Source: Spodoptera frugiperda
Taxonomy: Eukaryota > Arthropoda > Insecta > Lepidoptera > Noctuidae
DNA: 64,000 bases
NCBI RefSeq assembly: GCF_023101765.2
Contig: NC_064242.1
Coordinates: 4,204,327 to 4,268,326 of the forward strand
Direction: 5' to 3'
Below the pieces are notes generated by a model. That model saw only the letters and a program-made list of their open reading frames with translations. It was not told where the DNA came from and searched no databases. A program made the translations under genes and the position numbers. The number at the start of each line of letters is the position of its first letter. Positions within the stretch are counted from its first letter, which is position 1. Shown here piece by piece: positions 37,601-49,600 of this stretch.

Positions 37601-40600
37601 ATTTATGATTGCCATACAAGATCAGGTTATTGACACAGCAAACTATCAAAAATTTATCATCCGTAGACCCAACTATAATGACACTTGTAGACGATGTCAC
37701 AGTGCCTCAGAGACTATCCAACACATCACAGGTGCCTGCAGAGCCATAGCCCAGACAGATTATAAACACCGTCATGACCAAGTTGCCGCAATTATCCATC
37801 AATCCCTAGCTATACAAACAAAGTTAGTCACCGATAAAGTACCGTACTATAAATATAAACCACAGACCGTATTAGAAAATAATAATTTTAAACTATATTG
37901 GGACAGAACCATCATCACGGATAAAACAATATATAACAATAGACCAGATATAACTATGTTAGATAAACAAAAGAAATTAGTTTACATCATAGATATAGCA
38001 ATATGCAACACCCACAATCTCACCAACACACATTCCGAAAAAATAGCAAAATACACAGACTTATCAATAGAGATAAAAACTCAGTGGAACGTTACCCACA
38101 CCAAAACTGTCCCAATTATTTTATCCACCACGGGAGTAATCCCTAAAACCCTCCATAACAGTCTAAACCAGTTAAATATCAGTCCATCAACCTACCTTCT
38201 TCTTCAAAAAGCAGTAATTTTAAATACTTGCCGTTTAACCAGAAAATTCCTCAATACTTAGAAAAATATATTTCATTTACAGCACTTGGCTTTGGCCCGT
38301 GCTTTTTACAACCCCACAAGATGGGAGAAAACATAAATGTTTTAAAGAAATAATAATAAGTCCGCAAGGCAGCTTGTGGCGAGCTGTTGGGCAGTGGCGA
38401 CCCCACGGACCTGACTCCCGGGAGAGGCCCTACTTTTTAACTCCGGTTGGTACTCGTGACTATCCGGAGTGGCCTCTCCTACCTCACTCTTGCCTTAATC
38501 GGCTGGTTTGAGTGGAGATTCGCAAGAGTGGAGTTGCCTTCAGCTCCACTTGGGGGAAGGACGTATCCCAGTAAGATGCTGGTAGGGGTCTTGACCGTAC
38601 TTCCGGGATTGCTCTGATAGCCGTGGGATGCCCCCCCTTCCTCAAGCAGCTCAACGGATGTTGCTTCCCTTGTCGCTACATGCTAGCGGCCGTTTCCGGG
38701 GGCCCACTATTGAGTTTGCGAGTCACCCCCTGCCTGTTTATCCGTATTTTTCAATATTGGTCAGGGGCAGGGGCCATAGTCCCCATAGTTAACCGGTTAA
38801 CTATTCCACAGCCACCCACACCCATATCCCTATCATTTCCTTTTACCATATCTCGCAATAGTCCTGCATCAACCGGGGATTGTCCTTTGGTGTACTTCCA
38901 TAGTGCATACAGGGATAATCGCCGGCTGATGTCCCCTTACATTTAGATTAAAATTGTTCAACGGGCCTCTGCGAGTTGGCTTCGGCCCCTCGTACGCCTT
39001 CCAAAGGTCCGGGACCCTGTGGTCCCGTGATTATGTAATGAACAAACATAATAATAATAATAAGTCCGCAAGGCAGCTTGTGGCGAGCTGTTGGGCAGTG
39101 GCGACCCCACGGACCTGACTCCCGGGAGAGGCCCTACTTTTTAACTCCGGTTAGTACTTGTGACTATCCGGAGTGGCCTCTCCTACCTCACTCTTGCCTT
39201 AATCGGCTGGTTTGAGTGGAGATTCGCAAGAGTGGAGTTGCCTTCAGCTCCACTTGGGGGAAGGACGTATCCCAGTAAGATGCTGGTAGGGGTCTTGACC
39301 GTACTTCCGGGATTGCTCTGATAGCCGTGGGATGCCCCCCCTTCCTCAAGCAGCTCAACGGATGTTGCTTCCCTTGTCGCTACATGCTAGCGGCCGTTTC
39401 CGGGGGCCCACTATTGAGTTTGCGAGTCACCCCCTGCCTGTTTATCCGTATTTTTCAATATTGGTCAGGGGCAGGGGCCATAGTCCCCATAGTAAACCGG
39501 TTAACTATTCCACAGCCACCCACACCCATATCCCTATCATTTCCTTTTACCATATCTCGCAATAGTCCTGCATCAACCGGGGATTGTCCTTTGGTGTACT
39601 TCCTATAGTGCATACAGGGATAATCGCCGGCTGATGTCCCATTACATTTAGATCAAAATTGTTCAACGGGCCTCTGCGAGTTGGCTTCGGCCCCTCGTAC
39701 GCCTTCCAAAGGTCCGGGACCCTGTGGTCCCGAGATTATGTAAAGAACAGACATAATAATAATAAGTACCTGGGATATGAGCAAGCAAAAGGATTAGATC
39801 ACAAAGATATTAAAAATAAACTAACTTTAGAATACAAAAGAAGATTAAATAGAATTTGTAAGAGCCGATTAACAGGGAAAAATCTAATAAAAGCAATTAA
39901 TACATATGCTATCCCAGTGCTGACATATTCGTTTGGGATCATCAAGTGGAGTCAAAGTAATATAAATAGTATAGAAAGGACTACTCGTACAACTCTCACA
40001 AAATACAATCATCATCATCCAAAATCAGCAATAGAAAGACTTAATATTAAGCGACAAAATGGAGGTAGAGGTCTTATATATATAACTAACCTATGGAAAA
40101 AGCAAATTAACTCGTTGCATAAATTCTTTAAGCAGAAATCTCTCATCAGTAATATCCATAAAGCAATAACAACGAATGACAATAGCTACACACCTCTTAA
40201 CTTACAGCAAACTTATGAAGAAAATATTCTAACACCCAGCGAACAAGAAACAGTTCTGAAAGAAGCATGGCAGAAAAAAGCCCTACACGGGCGACATTAT
40301 AATGACCTCGAACAAACACCCATAGATAAAGAAGCATCAAATAAATGGCTCAAATTAGGTACTCTCTTTCCGGAAACAGAAGGTTTCATAATAGCTATCC
40401 AGGATCAAATAATCAACACTAGAAATTATAGAAAATTCATAATTAAAGACCCTACACTTACAAATGACAAATGCAGAAAATGTCACATTCACTCCGAGAC
40501 AATCCAGCACATCACTGGAGCTTGTCCTCATCTCACACAAACGGATTACACTCATCGTCACAACCAAGTCGCTAACATCATTCACCAGTCACTCGCCATT

Positions 40601-43600
40601 CAACACAACCTCATAGCAGACACACACACTCCATACTACAAATACACTCCTAGCACCATCCTCGAAAACTCCACTCACAAAATGTACTACGACCGCGCAA
40701 TACTTACAGACAGAACCATCCACTACAACAGACCTGACATCACTCTACAAGATAAAATAAATAAAACCACTTACCTGATTGATATCGCCGTCCCCAACAC
40801 GCACAATCTAACAAAAACAATAACTGAAAAAGTACACAAATATGCAGACCTTAAGGATGAAGTAACCAGAATATGGAGACAGGATAAAGTGTACATTGTG
40901 CCAATTGTCCTGTCTACTACTGGAGTAATCCCAAAACACCTTTTCCACAGTTTAAAATTATTAAATATCAAAGACACTACATACATCAAATTACAAAAAG
41001 CAGCTATACTAAATACGTGTCGTATAGTTAGGAAATTTATGCAGATAGATGAAAATGAAATCTCAGCAGCACCACCACCACCACCACCACTACCCCAAAC
41101 TACAGAACCAATAGATAACCACAGACCACAAGCAGCTACAGAAACCGAATAATATTCTTCATAATATGTCCTTTACTTGGCGCGCGCCCGTAAAGGACAT
41201 TAAAACCGGCCTTAGAGCCGAGAGCAAATAAGATTGCCAAAAAAATAATAATAATAGACATTATCTTTAGACATTTATCAATAGACATTTTCTTTTTATA
41301 AAAAGTAATCTAACTTGGACAATAAGAACAAACTTCAATCAAATCACAATAAACCGTATTCACGTGGATATAAGAGCACTGAAGAAAACTTTCTCGTGTA
41401 TGAACAATAAAAGTTTTCAAGTACAAGATCTTGCACTCGAAATACGAATTGTATTCTCAACGATGAAGCTGTACATAGAAGTAACAAAGAACATGTTGAA
41501 TGGCATCACGACAATGCATTTTCAAAAACAAATTATTTCTGTATCTAATGCACAAATACTTTGTCTTGAAATGAAATAATTGTGACGAATTGTATGAAAA
41601 AGAGATAGAGTCACATAGGAAAATGTATTATGCTGTAGCCACCATTTGCAGTTCATGACCCGCTTCTACATGCCAGTGATATTATAAGGCAACTGGACTT
41701 TGGAAAAAGGTAATGATAGTTACACTCGGGACCCAAGGCAATGAGTCAGTCAAATACTAAATACAAAAATAAAATTGTATGCACATATTATTGCAATTTT
41801 ACTCCCATAAATTCATTGTTTATTTGACTCATGTGTTGATGACGGAAATAATTTGAGTCATGACTATGAGTTAGCTGTTATAATAATTAATCTGCACATA
41901 TATTCGCATAAATATGATAAGTAGTTGTTGCTACGTCGAATTTGAAACCTGAAGCGTTAATTATTCATGTTCATGTCGCCATATTGTACCTATGTATCTC
42001 AATACCGACATTACCAGTTGTATAATTATTATCTAACAGTCACAGAATGGTACCGGTTGGTTGTGACCTTATTTTACATCTGTTATTATGGCCATTTGCG
42101 GGTAATGTCAGTCAGATGTACAAACGGGTATATCCTTTAAGTCTGTGTGGTTCGAAGGACGGGTGGCCGCGACTTGGTGACGCCACCCCATAACTGTGCT
42201 AACGTGCCAAGGCCGGCGGGCATTTACATAACTCACACGTTCCACATGAGTCCTGCACAGCCATTTTATTGCCAAGCCATTCTAAATATACTTGAAGTCG
42301 ATACATATAGTGTGTTTACAGCTCAAACTTAATTAACTGAGACAAGAATTTTAGTGCACAACCTAAAACAGCAAATCACTGTAGCACTTTCTGAGGGAAA
42401 ATGTACTAGAAAAATGGTTCGGTTTGGCCATACATTTCACAATGCTAATCTGTTTGTCTCTCCGACGTAAACTGAATGACGTGTTTCCGCTCGGGTGAAA
42501 TATTTCAGCCATTTTATGCTGGAAATTCCAGTAAAAGAGGGCATAAAAATAAAAATCTCGTTAATTTTTATGTGGATATCAGAGTACATACTTAAACCTG
42601 ACGTGGGTAAACATGTAAGGTATATGAGCATTCCAGGAATTTTCTATCAATATCTAATTTTAGGGAAAACAATATTTTGATCACAGGATCTCAGAATTCA
42701 TCCCCGTAAGCGTCGTTGGTAAACACTTCGGACTGCCGAAGTGATTTTACCACCCAATTTGTACATATAAAACATACTGATGTAGATACAAATTGGGTGG
42801 TAAAATTATGTGTTTAATATTTATCTTGTAAAAATTACAAGACAATATGACGGCCTTAAATCTGCACCAAGAATTACACTCAATAGGCAAAATATTTTTT
42901 TGGTGTTTAGTAGAGGAAAATATAAAATTGCCAAAAGATTTCCTTTCCTATGAGTGACGACACCTGCTAGGTAACGAATTACGTCAATGTAACCCCGACA
43001 TTGATTGATGGCAATACATGAGATTATTCCTCGTCCTTATAGTTTACTTCCCACATGGTTGATTTATCAAGAAATATCAATAAAATCAAACGCTTCCGCA
43101 GTTTATAGTTCTAAGAATCGCTTGCCAGGTAAAGTAAAAGCTCACTTCTATAAATATGAATTAATTTGTCTCTATAGTTTACTGTGAGCTATTACTTTAA
43201 AACTTTTGATCAATACATCAGAATTCATAATTGCAGTAACTACATATAATATCCCAAACGACAAAGCCCATCGTATTATTTGTTAGTCATTGGCAGATTG
43301 AAGAAGAAAGAGATACAGATTTATCTTACTTCCCACACCGGTCTATTTTCAGATTTGTGTTCATTGTAACTAAAAAAGTGCAAAATCATCCTGAAGAACA
43401 AAGAAAATAAAGACTCACCTCCGATCAACCCGTAAGTGATCATCATCATGGTGACACTTTTACTGAACGTGGATAGGACGAAAGCAGCAGCTGCTACAAA
43501 CGACCCAGCCACGCAAACTGCTCGGCACCCAAACTTGTTGCATAACGCCGAAACTACAGGACCTGCGAACAAATTAATTTACTTCAAAAACAGCCCCAAG

Positions 43601-46600
43601 AAAACGAAACTCTACGTAACTATTTACATAATTCCAATCTCGAGGGGTTCCATTTAAATAAACAGCTGAATATACCATTTTGATTAACGCTCGAGCTTTA
43701 ATCAAATCGCAATTAATTACGACCAAATTAATTTTGCTAACAGTGAAACTAATTAAGAAAACTATATTTCAGAATCGTTAGAAATCTACCCTACCTAATG
43801 GAGCTAAAGTGTTTATGTAAACAACTTCAAGATTCGAAGTTAAATTATAGAAACCTAATAAAATTGTTGCAATGTAAACTTGTACATTTTCTTGTTAAGG
43901 ATTCTCTTAGTAGGTCATTGATATTGTGCCAACAGAATCAATGATACTTAGTACTTAGATATTATCTTAAATATACAATTAACATGTCAAATGTAATATC
44001 GGTTTCTCACGCAAGCTATGGTATGAAGATATTAAAGTAGGATCATTATCAATGACAGTCAGGTGACCACCTTGGTACTGAAACCTACATTACAAACTTG
44101 ATCTGAGCTACTCGTATTATTTAAATACATTCTTAGAAATGAGTCCAAGGAATCGATGAATCGTCGCAAAGGATGTAACTTCATTGTAAACACGAGTTTT
44201 TATTCTTGTAAAGACTTTTATTTACTGTGCGTGACAGTCGAACTTTGTTTTAAAGTGAAACGAGTGTCGGAATTGGTGTAACAATCTACTCCTGCAGTGG
44301 AATGCAGATGTAGAATTTAGACTCCAATACTTGATCCAGATCATCAGCATTTTCTAAACTATAAGTTTCCTATTTTTTAGGATTTTTTTAGCTCTGGGCT
44401 AAAAAAAACCCATGATTATTTTTAGTTGTAACCTTATCGTAAACATCAGTAGCTACAAATGAAGCTATAATCACGAGGGATTTGATTACGTCATGTTAAA
44501 TATGTGACAAGCATTATTTTTGATATTAGTAAAGATAATTTATACTAATCATGTGTTACCGAGTAGATAAACGCATGAAACTACGTAAAGACAAGATCTA
44601 AATTACTGATTAACGAAAACGCTGGGTCTTACTGACGAAAATGTAACCTGTTTTTTTTTTTATTTAACCAGGATGTCCGAACTTAGGGACCAGCATAAGA
44701 ATTCCCGACAAAAAGTGAAAACTTTTTTCAACAAAAACGTAGGCAGATTGTTACTGTACATTATTTACATACGTCATAAACATACATTTAACTATATGTC
44801 GTGTGTCGTATCCTAAATCAAAGTTCGCGCGAAGATAAGGGTTCATCGAAATGTTGGGTCAGTATGCTAGGTCATCCTGTTTCAGACACTTTTGTTGCGA
44901 ACACAAAATTATATAACACACTTCTATCTACATAGCAAAATTGTTTTCTAGGACACATTTTTTATCGGATCACCGCCGTATCTATGATCGTAATCGAGTA
45001 CTTTCAATCAGGTCAATGGCAATTTAAAATAGATAAAATATGATAGCGTTCCACAGATAAAATACTGATGGGTAAGCCAACAAAACGATGACAGTCAGCA
45101 ATTAAGTTGATAAGCAATTTCTACCAGTTTCGCATAGAAACAAATAAAATTATCAATCTTTGAGTCATGGGTTTTAGTCTCAGATTGGTTTGATTGTGTG
45201 GTTTATAAACCGCAACGAAATATAATTAATATTTCTATGTTAAGTGTTACATAAAACTTGTTAGTGTGGGCCTTTTCCAACTAATCCGGACGGATTTACG
45301 TATCTGCCACTAATGCTGTGTACTCACTTAGTTATCACAACGGCATCGAGGTACCACTCATAATGAACTACGTTTAACATCGACACGGTTATTTCATTTT
45401 ACTGCATACGCTTCAAATGTAAATTACTATACGTATACGATATCAGTGGAACAGATTTAAGTATATATCTTGCCAGATAATCTTGTGTAAAAACGCAAAC
45501 ACGAGTAATCAAAGGAGTGACATGTTTTATAAATATTTGTTGTGGGCTACTGGGTTTTCTAGATTTTATAGATATGATGTTTTTGGAGGTTAATAGATAA
45601 AAAGAACTAAGTACGAACGTTAAACACTATCACAAATTAAAACCCCTAACAGGCAATAAGCCACGATTGTAGAGCGGTTAATTTACTACTTCTAGAATAT
45701 GCTAATACCGCAATTTATTACAATATTAATGGACTGGTGTCCTCATGAACACTAGATGCTTACATTTCTAGTTAAATACGTAGGTATAAACAAGCCCCAC
45801 ATGAATAATGGATAGATGCATGTGACAACGTGACCCGAATTGAAAGGAAATGAACGAACGATTCGATTGCAATGTCGTCCAAAAAGGAGGAATTTAAAGG
45901 TAAAGCCAATTACCGTTTGTCAATTTAGATCCATCCGTCAGATGAAGGTACATCCTTCATTTCATATAATGTATTAATTACTTCCCATGAATGAGTAGAA
46001 CAGAAGTATCTAATGGTCATCTACACTACTCTAATATACCTAGATACAGATGTTCGTGATACACGAACGCACTTAGTATCGGCAATTACAACACAAAGAG
46101 TAAGCAATAAATTATTATCAATCATAATAAATCTTACCAGCCGCTAGATAAAATCCTGATAGAAGACTGCCGACCCACGCGACAGTGCCTTTACCCTCGC
46201 CGAAGTAAGTTACTAGTTCTGGTAGGAATATGCCGAATGTGTAGGCTATGCCGTCAACAATCATGTTACACATGAAGGATGCGAAGACCACGACCCAGCC
46301 GTAGCCCCCGTCGGGGGGAGGGGGCAGGGCTCCATAGTCGTAGGCCTCATCGTCGTCGGCGTCTGCGGCTGCGCCTTCCGCCGTCAGTCTTGCTGCTTCT
46401 TCGCATGACGTCTCACTTTCCGTCTGTAACAAAGACATTATAGTTTAAAAACGTATATTTTTTTAATCACCACTGCGGCTCTCGATAATGGCGACGCGCG
46501 CACCCTGAACCACAATGCAGTTACGTTGCAGTATTCTGTATAATACTATAGGGAAGTCACAGCTGCTATGTGAGTGACTAAATGGCCATTTACTTTTCTG

Positions 46601-49600
46601 AATGTATTGACGATAGTCATTGATTTCAAATTCACGGAAGATGCAAACATTATTAATAGAAATTAATATTTCATAGCTATGAGTTATCATGCCCACCCAA
46701 AGCGCCAGTTTCAACGATCAAAATTAATTTGCGCAAACATTCCAGTCACTTCATGGACGAGTCATATCATAACGGCAAACAAAATCATCTAAAAATAAAC
46801 CGCTGAGACGTTATGTTTAGGGTACCATATCAATCATCCGAATAGTTTCACTCCTTTTCCATTAAAATGATAAAATATTAGTTTCGACAGGGTTTACAAA
46901 CATTTGTGGCTGACAAGTACAATAATATGTCATAGCATAGCTGTTTCCAAACAATTACACATTAGTTTTACTTTGTCATTAAAATTAACGCGTCGTAAAT
47001 TCAAATCTATGACGTAATGTACGATTTCATTATTATTGTTTGTATTTAGCTTGCTTTATTATTGTCGTCTGTCGTAAATTTTATAAACGTCAGTAATAAA
47101 ACGTTTGCTCTTAACGAGCCTCCGGAATTTTACCGTAGCCTGTCGGTAACTTAATTTCCTTAGCCTGGCAAACTTTTATTTTGAACTGCGTCGCTAACGC
47201 CTACGTGGGACTTCACGATCAATATGCTACCAAGTTTCAATATACATACAAAAAAGGACTATCAGCGTATGTTAATAAGGTTGTTCGTTAATTTCACGGC
47301 CATTGTCACTATCATTGCCAAAGGCTTTATTGTGATTAACATGCATGCTGAATGTTAAATGCGAGCAACTGCATGCGTCTATTATAGATAACTTGAAAAC
47401 AATGAGACCACATTATACGTACTGGCAATCAGTTCTTTGTTCGTGTTAAAAAACAACGCGTTGTGGATGGAAAAGTGTGGAATAAGCTTTGTAAGAAATT
47501 GAAAACAACATTAAATGAATAAAGATAGATACATAAATACAATATATGCAACTACAGGAAGTTTCGAAGCACAGTGTATTAATAATGTTAGAATTGTAAA
47601 CATTCTTACGTATTATCTGTTTCCAACCTAGTTCTAACTGCAATAACTGTACAAAGAGGCATGTTTACAATAAACACTAGATAAAACAATCTAGAAGCAC
47701 ATGTGTCGTTTAGTCACTCATGTCACAGTTGAAAATACTAATGTGGACATCCCTTTGTTGGCAGCATGAGCGGCGTTTCATTATCGTTTTATCATTTCTT
47801 TGTTTGCGGCCGTGGCAATAACAGTTGTCATGTTGGAAACTACAACTATCTGACACTTGGACACGTATAAAGAGGAGTGTTCTATACACGTTATCAAATA
47901 TGAATAGCTGTTACAGGATAGCCATACAATAAATGTGCTAAAGTACCATTTAGAAAGGAATATGTTTGAAATGTTTGTACAAAATTCATCTTTTACTACA
48001 TTACGTAGAATACCGTTTACCTGTCGAAGGTAACGTTACCTACTGAAATACGAGTAGTTCGCTACTAGAAGCTTATTAGTTTGGCGCGGTTGTTTACATT
48101 GAAGTTCGAACACGTGCTGCCAACCTGCTGTTTCTACACAGCGTATCTCAAATGATACCAATTTAAAATAATATAAACAATGCGGCAGCGGTGACTCACG
48201 ACGCCAGAGGAAAATTACTCTAGTCCGAACCGCGAAGTGTTTACTAAGCGCGGATTAGTGTGAACTTTGGTGTTTGTCAACGGCATATTATATTAGATAT
48301 TATCAGTGAAAACAGTTAACAGATAATAAACAATAATGAATTGAAAGTGTTAAACAATGCAACGTTTATTGCTACTGATAAAAGAAGAGCCAAAAGACAT
48401 TTGTTTATATGATAACATTTAGTTGATCACTTTTAAGAAAACGAGCTGCAAATTAGGCCACGGCCTCAATAATAATTTGATATAACTCTAACAGTACATT
48501 ACGATAATACAGCTCTAGAAGTTAAATAAAGCTTATGAAAAGAAATGATGAATGTATTTTATTGTGCTTCTTTCCTTTTATTTTTTTAACTGAAATTAAC
48601 GTCTATTCATACGTTGACATGTCCACGGGTTTCTCATGGTGTCCAGAACAGAACAGGTTTGTTTTGAACAATATGAATATGGCTACCATTGTAACAGTCC
48701 ATCACTTTATTTGCAGCAGACGGGTGCTCGACCTTGTCCGTGTTTACTCCACAAACCGCTCCGGCATAGTGATTTATTTTGTTAACATAGATTATGGAAT
48801 ATGTACACTACACACTTCCTAGTTTTCACTTAGGTGATAAACCGATTTGAAAGAACGTGGAAATCTTATAAGAATCGAATAGAATCGTTGAAACTATAGT
48901 TTAACATCCAATAATTGCATGATTTCCCTAGGTCGCATAACGAGTAATAGGTACATAAGTATGAAGCATAATTATTTCTATCCATTATGAACAATTAAAA
49001 CGAGCATGACATGAGGAACACTGACAGTTGAAATTAAAATAACTCATTGCCTCATAGCAGTATGTGAAGGCGGAAAATTCGATCAAATCGAACGAGGAAG
49101 CCCAAATGGCCTTAGCACTTTGTACTTCAACATACCAAGACAAAGAATCTGTAAGGTTCGATTAGAATTCATTATGGGAAACATTCCGCGTTGCTATAAA
49201 ATTGATACAATTTAACAATAATTCCTGGTGCCCTTCGATAGAACCGTGTAGTCTACACTCGGCCCCCGATAATTTATCACTCTCGTTTTTAACACATGCA
49301 GACTGAATATTTGAATAAGAATGGTAACATACCAGATGGAAAAATAATTTCTTTGTTAGGGTTGTCGCTTGAATAAACGACGACACAATTTATTATTTGG
49401 AATGTACAAAAACTTGGCTTAAACAAAAAGGGTCAATACACTACTCAGAAATGCGCAACAATGGGAATATTCCAAAATTTGTGCGCAACAAATAAGTAGA
49501 ACATAGACCAAGAAGTTTAATCATACAAGTGCGTGAGCCAACAAGATGAGTATTAAAAGATTTATCTAAACCTAAGCAAAATATTAACAAAGAACGTTTA

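Larger units (their letters stand above)
34711..38350 (+). mobile_element. LINE-1st copy: 5'-truncated RLE-type LINE, Dong/R4-like
   Basis: A 3640-bp body between TAA tracts. Its open frame begins directly at the TAA junction without any start, so the 5' end (including any N-terminal zinc fingers) is missing. Order: a pre-RT region with EQRIADQRRVI, reverse transcriptase, a CCHC-type finger, and a PD-(x)n-D restriction-like endonuclease, then an 89-base structured 3' UTR. This domain order, with the endonuclease after the RT, defines the R2/R4/NeSL/CRE-type LINEs. The TAA target and sequence style point to Dong/R4. It lies antisense in the host intron. Confidence 0.88.
39766..41245 (+). mobile_element. 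LINE-2nd copy: 3' portion of a diverged RLE-type LINE
   Basis: 5'-truncated so that only the region from RT motif E onwards remains; bounded by (TAA)4 and (TAA)3. Its protein is clearly homologous to the first LINE but substantially diverged, so it belongs to another lineage of the same group with the same target. Its 3' UTR has an 11-bp hairpin at 41166-41200. Confidence 0.85.

Noticed and set aside
36981..37700. Minus-strand frames of 132 and 103 codons
   Set aside because: Shadows of the LINE coding strand; low stop density there is a by-product of the real frame.
34711..38261. Host gene encoding a reverse-transcriptase-like protein
   Set aside because: RT motifs, CCHC finger, restriction-like endonuclease, TAA junctions and missing start identify a 5'-truncated LINE, not a host gene.
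47446..47643. Minus-strand frame ending near a GTAAGA donor as an alternative exon
   Set aside because: It would leave phase 1, incompatible with the phase-0 acceptor of exon 2, and has no ATG.
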